DNA from: Boletus sp. NGJ
Lineage: Eukaryota > Basidiomycota > Agaricomycetes > Boletales > Boletaceae
NCBI GenBank assembly: GCA_019096195.1
Contig: JAGTXK010000169.1
Coordinates: 42,131-106,130 of the forward strand
Reading direction: 5' to 3'
Length of the DNA: 64,000 bases
The position numbers were made by a program, and so were the translations under genes. This document shows positions 45,891-57,529 of the stretch, piece by piece. The notes beneath the pieces are model-generated. The model worked only from the letters and a program-made list of their open reading frames with translations, made no database searches and had not been told where the DNA came from. Positions within the stretch are counted from its first letter, which is position 1. Every line of letters starts with the position of its first letter.

Positions 45891-46091
45891 ATCGAGGTGG
45901 TATTGAATGCGAGGAAGGTATAGGGCTACGTGGAACGCTTTGTAACGAAGTTATACAGGACAAAAGGAGGAGAAGACCACACTGAACACTACGCTCGGTA
46001 TAGAAACTTCAAAGGGTATTGGCATGAACGACAACCAACACCATTGATTTCTCATTCACGTGACCGCGACACGAGGACGGCAGCGTCCAAC

Positions 46092-46367
46092 ATGAGTAAG
46101 CGTAAGCGAGTTTCACCCGACTTGGAACCAAGAGACGATTCCACTTTTACAAAAGGGTTGACATACTGAGAACAAGTGCGTCGAGAGGACAGTCGGAGAC
46201 AGTACAGAACGAACGGAAAAGTCTTCCGAAAGAAGTCGTCCCACAGTCCTTCGGACTCCTTCCAACTGAGCTATCCTCCGAACGCCACTGCGAAAGAAAA
46301 AAAGGCCGTCAAAAACGTACTCGAATTCGCCCTAAGAGATCCCCGTCCATATAAACTAGAGCGATAG
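46092..46367 (+). CDS. possible small basic protein
   Basis: ATG at 46092 opens 'MSKRKRVSPDLEPRDDST'. An intron 46157-46207 (GTTGAC...TACAG) would join it to a Lys/Ser-rich stretch ending 'VLEFALRDPRPYKLER' before TAG at 46365-46367, about 74 residues. It is transcribed divergently from the Cys-rich gene. The donor is weak and no family is recognised; the support is composition and phase only. Confidence 0.35.
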
Positions 46368-47811
46368 ATGATACACGATTTTGGTCAGGATGACAGGATG
46401 TGTAATGATATTCCAGCTGTTAATTGTTGGTTCACTTTGGGAGTTGGTAACGTTCCTTTAGCAGATCGAGGCTCGAGGCGGCTGGAGCATTAATGAAGTT
46501 GCCACAAGTTTACTTGACTGACGTGCCCTCGTAGCTTTGCGAACTCGAGAATAACCGCGGGATATTATCCTGACCGCTCCCTGCGAGAATACCTCTTGCA
46601 AGACGCAACGGAGAAGCTCCATGCATAGAAACTGGTGACCTGTCTGCTTCTCTTGAGGAAGCCCTGAGATCTGATGTGCCATGGCGTGGCGCCACGGATT
46701 CCGGCAAGAATCCATGGCAATAACTGAAGGATTCTGATCTGGAACGCTGGAACCTGAGTCACACAAATGTACTCCTCAAGGATGATAATGTATCAAGGCA
46801 CAGAGGTGCCTCATATATATGGCGGCGTCTTGCATACTCACTTCCTGATTTCATACGGATCATCGGCAAGACACAAACGGCGACTGAAACACGGTATCCA
46901 CCAACATGTTTTCCATGGCTCAAGTTTGGATCAAAAAGAAGGCGGAGGAAGTAGTGTAGACTTGGCGACACACACATGATCATCATCTTCAAACATTGGG
47001 GCATACAGATACGATATCCACTTGGGAACCGGGTTCTTTCCGCAATGCGACGAGATGGGAGGTCCGAACCCCGAGCTTCGCAGCGGTGTTCACAGAGAAG
47101 CCCACTGCTTACTCCTTCTATTGGTATCCTGTATGGAATCGAAAGTGGGAGGGCCTAGTGCGTACCTGCAATCAAGCCCGGTGGACAAGCGTGTGTTCAA
47201 GGCTGCCCAGCGATGGCTTACTGATACTCCCGCATCCTTCTGGCACTTGATTGCATGTGAGCCCGACGGAAGGAGCTCGGTGGAAATAACGATGGTGTCT
47301 CATGAAAGGAAAGGTCCGGGCTAATTGGTATTCTCACGTCGTGGGCAGCGCGGACTTGCCAATGGGCCACACCGTGCGTTCTGGAAGCGTGAACGAAGAT
47401 GAGTACTACGCCGAGGTCATAGGTCATTGTTGCCTGGGCAAAACCAAGTAACTAGGGAGCGACGAAACATTCCCTTTTCAACTTTCAATACCACAACACA
47501 AACCATACGCCGTGCTGATCTTCCAGGAAGAATATCTCATGTATGGTTCAAGATGAAAGGGGAACTTACAAGAGACATACGTGACCGCCGAACACGGAGT
47601 AACGCCGGTGGGTACCTTACTGTCGACAAATTTGGCGTTGGCGCCAAAACGTGGCACCGAAAAAGTACGGAGGCACATTGCCAAGCGAACCGGCCGAACA
47701 GGATGGCTATCTCCCGGCGGTGGGCAGTGTGAAAGACGCAAGGAATTGAGCGCGCATAGTGCCCAGGAACTAGCCACCAACTACAAAATGCTGTGGTTCT
47801 TTTTGGACTCA
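46368..47811. other. degenerate tract, possible ankyrin remnant
   Basis: On the minus strand near 46760-46500 'RGATPWHIRSQGFLKRS' and, in another frame, 'HGASPLRLARG' resemble ankyrin repeat starts, so a broken ankyrin gene is possible. Plus-strand frames at 47020-47460 are open for 60-100 codons and look partly protein-like, but I recognise nothing in them. No complete gene can be supported here. Confidence 0.3.
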
Positions 47812-50753
47812 TCAGCGAGCCGCCGCATGCCACGTCCGACGTGCATGTTTTAATAGATGAACCGCCGAGGCCGGTGTCATGCCTTCCATACGCTTAGCCG
47901 CCCCCTGCATAATTTTTGTTAAGTTATCAGCGGGCGCGTCAAGAAGAGGGGTCGTACTAACCAATGTCGTGGGTCTAAAGCGTTGTAACCTCTCTCTCAC
48001 TTCTTCACTCAGTCCTCTAACCTGTGTATAATCCATATCGAGATCAAGGAGAAGGGACTCATCCGCACGGAATGCCTCTACGTCTGCGAGTTGTCGGGCA
48101 AGATGGGGTGCATACGTTGCTAATGTTTTAGTTAGCGATCAGCGCGTGTACATGGCACTCTAGCTCACCATCGGTGATGATTCGGGATATAATGTGTGGC
48201 TCAAACTCCGGGAAGGATTGGATAGCACCACTACGTACAAGATCATCAAGCGTTACCGAAGGTCTGCTCAGCATGTCGAAGGCACTATCAAGTGTGGTCA
48301 GAAAAGTGCCCGACAGTGTTGGTAAATACCTACCTCCTCATGACACCATCTCTTGTTACTGTAACGCCGTACCTCTCCCAATGCTGTTATTCTCATCAAG
48401 AAATCATATGCCACAAACGATTGTTCACAGACCTGAGGACTCAAGACTGTTGACTTGAGAATATCTGTCCCGTGTTCTGTTGCATCGCGATCACTTTGAT
48501 ATTTTGCCCAGCGTTCCGGTGATATCAAACTCGCGGCATGCCCTGCGAAGATGAATTAACTGACACCAACCATTTGCGGAAAGCTCGCACCTATCTCTGT
48601 CAGTCTCGTATCTGCGTTGTCATATCGAAGTGTCATGCGGTACTCGGACCGTGACGTGAACATTCGGTCTATAATTCAGCATCAGTAGTGAGCTGACGAA
48701 GCTAGCACAGCTGCGTACATGGTTCCTCTGCCCCTTTGGTCACAAGATCATCAACCATTACCCCCATATATCCATCCGCACGGGAGATTGAAAGCGGCGG
48801 TTGATTCCGTGCGGCGAGACCCGCATTAATGCCAGCGATGCAGCCTTGTGCTGCAGCTTCCTCATACCCAGTAGTCCCATTAATCTGTCCGGCGAGGAAG
48901 AGCCCCTAGCAAAAGGTTAACAGATGCATAAACCGTGTGAATGGTGACCTACTTTGATCCTTTTGGTCTCGAGCGATGCTGTAGACTCTATTTAGAGCAT
49001 AATAATAATAAAAAGAAAAGATTGTAACTCACGCTGAAGCTCCCGAGGATCAATGTGGTCATATTCAACTCCGTATGCAGGTCGGATCATGCGGACGTTT
49101 TCTAGTCCCGGAATTGTACGTATCATAGGCTCTTGCAACTCTTCGGGCATGGAACACGATAACCCATTAGGGTATATCAGGTCTGCAACAGACTTAGCGC
49201 GAGATCCATTGCCAGTAAATCGATGCTAACTGGAATCGTAACCCTCGGGTTCCAACCACACCTTATGATTACCCTTGTGTCCAAACCGAGTGACCTTGGC
49301 CTCGAGAGAGGGGCAATAACGTGGACCTGATAAAGTGTAGTCAAACGACAAGATATTCATTGAGTGGATATATACCTTTCTTAGTCTCTTGGATGTGAAC
49401 GCTTAAGTGCATGCTCTCCTTGATCAGCTTATGAGTTTTTGGGGTGGTATGGGTCGTATAGCACGTAATCTGGTTATGCTAGCCGTAGGGATGGATATTA
49501 AATCTCAAATCACGGGGCAATTAAGAGAGATCATACTTCATTATCAACTTTATGGTTTAAAAATGAGAATGGATGTGGTGGATTGTCGCCCTCTTGTTTT
49601 CCTAGCTGACTGAAATCTATGGTGTTTTTGTCCAGCCGTGCAGGGGTACCAGTCTGCAAACGCCCAAGCTGGAAGCCGGCCGCGCGTAACGAAGCGGACA
49701 GGCCAATTGCCGGTACTTCGTTGATTCGACCAGCTGGAAAACGTTTCATACCTGGGATGCCATTGATACCTGAATTGCATTGCAGATCAGAGTACGCACC
49801 GATATGTATCTCGCCTGACAGGAATGTCCCGGTGCAGATGACGACCCGAGAGCATGGGATTACGTCTCCAGTTTCTGTGATCACGATGAGTATGCGCTCC
49901 AATAGGCGTGCTGGTTTTAACCTAATCGAACACCTGTCACTCTACCCCAGACTGAGCGACTGGAACTGGACGAAGCCATCTGATGGTCGAAGACAAGATC
50001 AGACACGCCAGCAGCATGGACATTCAGGTTGGGATAATTTAATATGATATCCTGCATGTACCGCTTGTATAATTTGCGGTCAACTTGCGCTCGCGGACCC
50101 TAGAGGTGTGCACACGAGTTGTTAGTATCAATGTTCAACCATCGTTCACGTACCCAAACTGCCGAGCCCTTGGACCTATTCAACATGTGGAACTGTATTC
50201 CTGCCTTGTCTTATGAAGATGAACGGTCAAGACCGATCCACCGGCATCAAACTACTGCTCACCTGTGACCTTCCCCATGACACCATCCAACGCGTCCACC
50301 TCTCTGACCAATGTCCCTTTTCCAACGCCACCGATGGATGGGTTGCACGAGAGCGCTCCAATAGTGTCCAGGTTTTGTGTGATCAGTAATGTCCGGGCTC
50401 CAGCTCGCGCCGATCCAGTAGCCGCCTCACAACCTGCATGACCGCCTCCAATGACACAGACTAATGTTGTATTAGGCTATAGGGCTGGTAAAGGGCATAA
50501 ATGGAGGCATACCATCATACTGTTCTCGTGCTGACGATGCAGAGCTAAAGCTCCTCGCCTTCTTCGGTAGATTACTCTTGGTCACGGATGGATGTTTTCG
50601 AGGAACTGAAGTCGAGTGGAGCAAAGGTCGAGGCTGATAGAAATGAGCAAGAGCAAGGGAACTAAATGGGGAGGATGAGGTGCTTCGGGGATTTGCAACG
50701 CGCGTCCGTCGAACGGCTGCTAGTAGACTAGAGACTCTGCCAGAGGTGTGCAT
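47812..50753 (-). CDS. MTO1: mitochondrial tRNA uridine 5-carboxymethylaminomethyl modification protein (MTO1/GidA)
   Basis: FAD-dependent subunit of the Mto1-Mss1 enzyme that modifies wobble uridine of mitochondrial tRNAs. The start at 50753 encodes an Arg/Ser-rich, acid-free leader ('[20 protein letters not shown]'), a typical mitochondrial presequence. The FAD-binding '[14 protein letters not shown]' follows across an intron, then '[20 protein letters not shown]'. GidA signature 1 ('[11 protein letters not shown]', about 49310) and signature 2 ('[13 protein letters not shown]', about 48870) are both present. The C-terminal helical domain contains '[17 protein letters not shown]' in part and ends '[12 protein letters not shown]'. 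The many introns all join in phase, so the gene appears intact. Confidence 0.93.
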
Positions 50754-51558
50754 TTTCTGGCTTCTACAAGACGGCGGCAGACTGTAACGACCTGAGAACG
50801 CTCCAAAAAGTTCTTAAACACCTGAAAGGTCTACACACTGGCAAAAGTGCCAATTGCCGAATGACTTGAGTCAAAGTGCTGGTGAGGAGAGCTTTCGGGA
50901 GAAAATTCCCACGGCTGATAACAAGCCCCGACGATATATCTCTTTTTGGAAAGTCTCCATACCTCTGCAACCGTCACCAGGCTTAGACTGTAATCTATGC
51001 TAACTAAGGGTAGGACGATGAACCACTGCATTAATTGCTTAGGGTTGCCTGCCTAGGCATCACACCCTCGGCTCCGATGCCTCCGTAGTATGACTCACGC
51101 TACCATGATTGTAGCGAGGCAACGATTTTTACCCAGGAATGACCGCAACCTCCCACTGCTAGCAACCACCTGGATGGTCTCCTCTAAGTCAATGTTGGAC
51201 GGTTCAGCGTGTGGCGAACTATCTTTCAACGACGTGGTGAGTGGGGAACCGCATTTTGGATCCTAGTGATGATTCCACCTCAATCACTGGACCTGTTCCG
51301 GTATCACGTTACCCAATCAACTGCCCTTGGGAGATTATCGCATGTATTTCGCAAATCCAAACATGTTCCTGAAGCAGAATGCCCCATCCGGAGATACTTT
51401 CAGTCCATCGTTTGAGAGCGTTCTGATGAAAGGGGAAGATATAGTGCATAGTTCTAAACCACCTTCTGGTCGATGATGTTGCATGCTATGGAAATCATGG
51501 TTGGTTCTTACAACCTCTCCATTGCATGCCTAATGCTCACATTTCTGAAAAGACTTTG
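50754..51558. other. intergenic, upstream of MTO1 and of the nucleotidase remnant
   Basis: Contains the MTO1 promoter. Around 51200-51420 a plus-strand frame could be the decayed 5' part of the nucleotidase pseudogene, but no motif confirms it. Nothing else is seen. Confidence 0.35.
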
Positions 51559-52915
51559 ATTTCGGGGAGGATGTCTTAATCAACCTCTCTCAATACTGCA
51601 CTTCTCCCTGGCTGCTGGCGAACGCTGTGCACGCTGATGGAGGTCTGATGGCTACAGCCAAAGAGTACCTCATAATCGAGAGGAAAGGGTACAGAATTGG
51701 CTTCTTCGGCCTAGGAGGAACGTTCGTTGAACACCGAAAGAAAAGTCTTTTTTTGGTGGTTTGCTCATAGATTATTTCAGCGACTGGCCGTCAAACCGTC
51801 AGTGCCTTCCAGCGGATTGCACCATCCTTGATCCTGTGTCAATGGCGCAGCGTATTTCTAACACATTTCGTTCCACACACGGCGTTGACATTGCCATCGC
51901 GATTACTCACATGCGTCACGAGGAAGACGTTCACCTTGCCAAATCTTGTGACAAAGACGTCGATTTGATTCTCGGAGGCCATGGCCACGATTTGGCTGTG
52001 CACGGTGTCGACTTTGATGTGATGGACGATACCTTTGGGATATATTAAACTCATCAAATCTGATACTGATTTCAAAAGTTATAGCGACATCAAGATGTGG
52101 CTTGCCCGGAAGAATGGAAAGGCATCAATACGCCGTATCAGAGGTGGCCTAACCTCTTTCAGCTAGTACATACTCTCCTAACACTTTTCAACAGTCAACC
52201 AAATACACAACATAACATTGGCGGATAACCTTCCCGATGATAGCGGCATCCCGAGCTTCAGACACGCATTGCGGATACGGTCGATGAGCCACTCTTTCAT
52301 AGAGGCGTGACCCTGGACGGACATCAATTGTTCGGACAGCGGAGACCAACGTTGGAAACATGTTGGCAGACGCAGTCCGGGCATACCATAACACCGACAT
52401 GGGATTCGTAAACTTTGGCAACCTGCGATGTGACAGGATCATCGACGCTGGCGTAATCACCGTGAAAGACATGATCGGTACGTGTTGTCGTCTGTAACAT
52501 TACCGACGTGCGGTTTTTCGAAGTCTTGGGCATCACATTCAACATTGACCCACAGGGACGTGTACCTTGCTCCGAACCATCAGCTCCCAAGCGTGCGTTG
52601 AGTGAGGCGGGAGAATAAACAGTGGCCATGATCGCGTTTATAGCGGAGGGTTTTGACGGTTACACGCTTTTCAAGGGCATACCAAGTCGACTAAGAGCGG
52701 GTAATGGCGGATTCGTCGCTTCCCTTGCAAGTGTTCTGACGGAATACACATGATGTTTACGGAAAGGAACATTATTGATAGAGCGCGGGCTGCCGTCATT
52801 CGGGGTAGCACCGCGGGCGGGTTGCCGTTTGTCAGTCCGCTGGTACAGGGTTGGATAAAGTACATTTGCTGATGTGCCTCCTGACGGGCGGATATGTACC
52901 AACTCCACTTCGATT
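51559..52915 (+). pseudogene. 5'-nucleotidase/metallophosphoesterase family pseudogene
   Basis: Recognisable pieces in the right order: 'DFDFGEDVLINLSQYC' (about 51560), 'RIGFFGLGGT' with an intron 51722-51778, 'DIAIAITHMRHEEDVHLA', and the metal-site 'DVDLILGGHGHDLAVHG' (about 51957-52008). 'SYSDIKMWLARKNG' comes next in another frame. The nucleotidase C-terminal domain is 'ETNVGNMLADAVRAYH' and 'GFVNFGNLRCDRIIDAGVIT' (about 52344-52470). The frame is lost after 'DVMDD' (about 52028), stops follow at several places, and the N-terminal metallophosphatase motif is missing. 'GGHGHD' replaces the usual GGHDHD/GGHTH. Family enzymes hydrolyse nucleotides outside the cell or in vacuoles. This copy cannot be functional. 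Confidence 0.8.
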
Positions 52916-53082
52916 CCGTCTGCCCTGCCCGATAGCAGCTTTTCGACAGCGGTTTCTTGAGAGTTGCTCTTATATCGTGTTAGTTATACATGTATGGTAT
53001 GCAAGTGATGAATAATAAGTGGATAAATATTACACCACCCATTGTTCCCCAGGAAAAATCGGCGGAAATAACCATTTCCAGG
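52916..53082. other. short intergenic gap
   Basis: Convergent 3' flank between the nucleotidase remnant and the P450. No feature is seen. Confidence 0.4.
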
Positions 53083-55364
53083 TTAAGGCGCAGCGGCCTT
53101 TCCCAGCCTCATCCAAAGGCCACTCTGCATCATTTTGCGGATGAACAAAACCATTTAGATACGGAGATGAATTGCTTACTTTGACAAACAATGTCATCGC
53201 GGCGTCTGGTCGAATCATCTCCACTACCTGGCGTCCACGTCCACATTTCCATTCTGGAGGGGGCAGTGAGGACTGCGGTTGGACATCAGTGGCCAATGTA
53301 AAGATATCAAATTGTTGCATCAGCCGAACGAGGAAAAACGAGGCTTCATTGTAGGCGTAATTTTGACCGATGCACTAAATAGGCAGTGGGCGGGCTCTCA
53401 GGAACTCATCACATGGATAATAAAACATTCGGAAAACTCACGATGCGTGGTCCAGCGCTAAAGGGAGTGAACATCATTGGGTTCGAAGTGAATCTCGATA
53501 GCCTGGTGGGATCAATCCAACGTTCTGGATCAAATTCATCTGCGTCCAGTCCCCATAGCGCCTTGTTCCGTTGCATCAGAAGAGTCGAATAGAAAAACGT
53601 CGTGCTTTTGGGCACGTAAAGGGGTTTATCTGACGTAGTGGAGTATGTTTTGTCGGGAGGTGGGAGGGTGCACGAAGTTGGTCGACTTTGACGCTGATTC
53701 AGGGGTACAGGTGGGAACAACCTCAGAGTCTCATCGATGACAGCTTTCACTAGCGGCGACAAATCAATAACCGTTGTCTGATTGTTTTAAAATCCTTACT
53801 GTATCTCAGCTTCTTGATGGTTTCATACGTGGGTGTGTCATGGCCACACACATCCAGTACTTCGTCTCTGAGCTTCCGCGCGACGTTGGGATGGAGAGCG
53901 AGGAAGTAAGTAACGTATGTTAATAAACAAGCCGTCTAAATTATATTTGAAAATGCGGAAAGGTATAAGCACCCGGAGAAAGCCATCCTGGGTGAGAACG
54001 CACCGTATCTCTTGCAGCCAGCAATATATTAAGTAATTGGTCCCGAATCATCCCGGGATCTGTATATTGTTTAGCGAATAAAAACATCAAGATACTCACG
54101 ACGAACCCTCGGTACTGTCAGCAAGGTGCTGTAAGAACGTTTTTTCCTCAAGGTTTCCGTTCATGCCAGCTCGCTTTAACGCGGCCTTCTCTTCCAGGGT
54201 TTGGCGGACAAGTGGGTCTACCCACCGTCTAATGGTATCCACATAGGGTGATGTCTTGTCATCGAGTAACTCAAACACGGGCCATATGATTCCCGTCCGG
54301 GCACGGACGGTTATAATTTGCTGCACTGCCTCGAATGCCCTTGCGAATGTTCCCCAAGCATCGTCTGTCGAGGACCCACGTTCGCCCAGGCTGGCTGAAC
54401 CCACCGTTGGGAATTGTGCTGATAATGTGTCCAAATTTTTCCCAAATAAGAACTCTGATGCAGCATCGATGGTGAAGCGAGCAAAAAGGTCCTGCACATC
54501 GCAGGGCTGATTTGCAGCTGCCAGATCTGACAATATTGAGAGGGTTCGACTTGAATACTTATCGAACAGCTCAAAATCTGAGATTCTATCTCGCGCAAAG
54601 AAAGGACGTGCGAGCGCTCGGTGCTTCAACCGTCCTTGAGTATCATTTCATTCAATGTGTATGATACTTACTGATTTCCATATCTGCTGAATGAATGAAT
54701 ACTCATTTCGTAAAGAGTCAAAACAAATGCTTGCCTGGTCGTCACGGTTGAAGATTCCGTCGCCTAAAAAGTTTTCCCTGCAGTACTGTGAGGACATGTG
54801 AATACCGGAAAGGCTCGATAGCTTACAGTCGTTCTCGTTGAGCGGTTCCGCGCCAGAAATGATTGAAACCTGTCGCTAGGACGTATTTGGTATGTTCCTC
54901 GTCCATGGAGATTATCTGTGTGGCACCATATGGGTGTACCAAACAAGGTAACCATGAAGTGATACGGTACTTACATTGTCCATCCACAAGAAACGAGTGT
55001 TTAGAGTAGTACATTGGTACTCTTCAAAAAGCTCCAGATAAGGATTATAGATGTAGCTTGACGGGAACGCTTGCTTCATTCTGAGCATGACGTCGATGTT
55101 TCCTGGCCATTTCCCGACGACGCAAGGAATAGGTCTTGCGCCGAGTTGCTCCGCCTCTCGCTTATGCACGAGCTGGGTGCACTGGACTCTGGCGGTAGCT
55201 GCGAGGAGAATGGAGAGCAGGTAGACAGGTAATGACCACCATCCTAATCGGAGGTGAAGGAGACGTGCCAAGATTGAGATTATCAAGGGGGGTAGCAGGA
55301 TGGCACGGAAGATGTCCCTGATGATACGATAACGAAAGTTGCAAGTGTCTGGTGAGCTGGCCAT
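53083..55364 (-). CDS. cytochrome P450 (CYP63/CYP52-like)
   Basis: Membrane-bound haem mono-oxygenase. The start at 55364 ('MASSPDTCNFRYRIIRD') is followed by two hydrophobic helices anchoring it in the ER. Joined exons give 'HTKYVLATGFNHFWRG', 'GDGIFNRDDEQWKSHRALAR' (helix C region) and 'FTIDAASEFLFGKNLDTL'. The K-helix E-x-x-R is 'VIDETLRLFPPVPLN', followed by 'DADEFDPERW'. The haem loop is 'FTPFSAGPRI' plus the Cys in the next exon ('CIGQNYAYNEASFFLVRLMQ'). The last exon is 'SGLWMRLGKAAAP' before TAA (53085-53083). About nine exons and 600 residues, no break found. The long N-terminal part and sequence style resemble basidiomycete CYP63 alkane hydroxylases, but the substrate is unproven. 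Confidence 0.9.
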
Positions 55365-56365
55365 ATCGGAGCAGCGGGGGGAATGGAAAGTAGGGACATG
55401 TCGTGTTCATTGGGGGGTATATGTACACCGAATGTTCGTTTCGAAACTCCAAGACGGTGAAAAGTTCTCGCCTGTGAAAGCACAACCTAATCGATCCCAG
55501 GTATAAGCGGAGCTTAAGATCTAGAGATGGCGTTACCTCCCGACATGCGCAATCTCGGTGTTGCATGGACTGCGGCCCGGCTCCACACATGCAAAAGCCG
55601 TGCAGACTGACAAACATTCCACCCAAGCGAGATGGATCCATACAGTTGAGTCCGCTATGCTTGGAGCGCGCTCACTGGCGCTCTCCTAGACTCTATCCAT
55701 TTTTAGAAGGGAACGAGAACATTATACTCAATTTCCAGAGACTTGCCGAGCAACCTGATGCGGATAAGCACAAACAAAAAATGGCTGGGAAATGTCCCTG
55801 GTCTCGTACGAAATGGAGTTGCGCCACTTGCGAATTATCTCTTTCGTTTCCACTATCACTGACACGAATCCGAGCGATCACAAGTCACTAGCCAGTCACT
55901 GCTGATCTGGACATCCCTTGGTGATCCGATTCCTTAACCCCAAAGAGGCGGATGCATGTGAGCGACCTCAATGATTATCCCCATTGGGACGAGTGCATGT
56001 GCGCTCCTCTTCAACCTCACCAATCTGAAACTTTCACACCCGAGTTCCCGGTGGGGCAATGAAGAAGGTCACTTGATTATCGCGTGCTCAAAAACGCTAG
56101 GGTGCATCTGTCAATCAATCCGCAGAGTGATGGTACCTCCGCGGGCAAATGTCCGAACATGGGAATCTCTGACAAAGCACGGAGCTCCTCTTGTCCGACA
56201 TGCTTGGCCACTCAGGCGTGATAGGCGTGCAGTTGTCCCGAGGTCGATGCGAGTGTTTTATATTGATCTGAGTCCCACTCGTCATGTAGCGAAAATGCGG
56301 AATGACCTGGAAAAAGTTTCCATCATCGGCCGGCAACGTGGCACGCCGGCGCCTGTCGGACGACT
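55365..56365. other. intergenic, P450 promoter
   Basis: Short frames on both strands have no recognisable protein. No TATA box stands out. The right end abuts the TIR element. Confidence 0.4.
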
Positions 56366-56393
56366 CTACTGTAGCCGTCTGTATGGAAGCAAC
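56366..56393 (+). repeat. left terminal inverted repeat
   Basis: Perfect inverted copy of 57190-57217 over 28 bp. Confidence 0.9.
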
Positions 56394-57189
56394 CGTAACG
56401 CGTAACGCTAGGTGGTTGCGTCGCTAAAAATAACGCATAACGGTGTGCTGGTTGCTAAAATTTTCTGGCGTCACGCAACTTGGCCAGCTTGGTTGCTAAC
56501 GATAGCAACGTAATGCATAACAGTGGATAAAAGGTAGTTACAAGCATTCATTGAAGTTAATAAAAGCCCAGATGTCCTTGTACTCCCCTGCAGCCTCCAA
56601 TGAATTGTTAGGACCTTTTACTGTGCTTTGAACACAAAGTGGGGCACTGTCCACCTCGGCAGGAATCTGAGCCACATCTAAGCCAAGGGCATCGTGAATC
56701 ACCGCACTCGATGGGACATCGGCGTCATGATCGTCATCATCACAGTCCACGGAGTTGTTGAGTCCATGGACAACACCCATCAGATCTTCGATCTCTTTGT
56801 GGAGTGTGGAGTGAGTGCGATATTCGGAAGGTGTTCGAGCAAACTCTGTAGATGATGGATCCGTGAGATGAGTTCTGAGGATGGGCCTTTGTGAGTCGGA
56901 GAGGTCATAGTTGAGCTACAAATCCATAGCAGTACGAAGTGCTGGTACTAATTTTCTGAAAATTTCGCTCATGGCTGTACTATCATTCTGTTTGCAATAA
57001 TGACATAGAATGTCCATTCCTATATAACCATATACTGTTACTCCGAGTCCAAGTCTGAGTCTGGTTGCTAAAGGTTCCCCCATAACGCCAGCACCGGCCA
57101 CCAGGTTGCTAACAATGGCAACATAACGCATAATGGGGGTCCGGTTGCTAAGCACGGAGTCAGGGGTAAGCGTAACGCACTCCCACCCA

Positions 57190-57217
57190 GTTGCTTCCAT
57201 ACAGACGGCTACAGTAG
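57190..57217 (-). repeat. right terminal inverted repeat
   Basis: Perfect inverted copy of 56366-56393 over 28 bp. The sequences just outside the two repeats do not match. Confidence 0.9.
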
Positions 57218-57529
57218 TCAGTTTCACGTGTCGATTCTATAAGCTGGAGTTGGCTAGCGTAAACCGAAATTATCGAAGCAAAACCAGATAGGCTGAACTG
57301 TCAACGAAACTCCAAGGGTGTGTTCAAGATTGGAAAGTTTTGCATCACACCAAACCTTACTAGTACTGACTGTCGACTTGTTCATGATGAATGCAATATT
57401 CACCTCTGTCTTGTTGTATTGCTAGAAAATGAGCATCGCTTACTATTTCCGCTTGTTTCATTGCGTTAGCTGAGCGCTGGCAGTCGCTTCACAAAAGGAG
57501 GTTGAAACAGTTACAACAAATCGGACATG
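57218..57529. other. 3' flank of PAF1
   Basis: No coding pattern or repeat is seen between the TIR element and the PAF1 stop. Confidence 0.45.

Larger units (their letters stand above)
56366..57217. mobile_element. non-autonomous DNA transposon with 28-bp terminal inverted repeats
   Basis: The two ends (56366-56393 and 57190-57217) are perfect 28-bp inverted repeats beginning CTACTGTAGCCGTCTG. The element is 852 bp. Inside each end lie copies of GGTTGCTAA (two exact near the left end, three near the right end), some forming small hairpins with GCAAC. Subterminal repeated motifs of this kind are typical transposase-binding sites, for example in hAT elements. The centre has an open minus-strand frame (about 57227-56538 in two pieces) with an Asp-rich stretch and no transposase motif. 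I cannot see a clear target-site duplication, so the superfamily is undecided. Confidence 0.8.
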
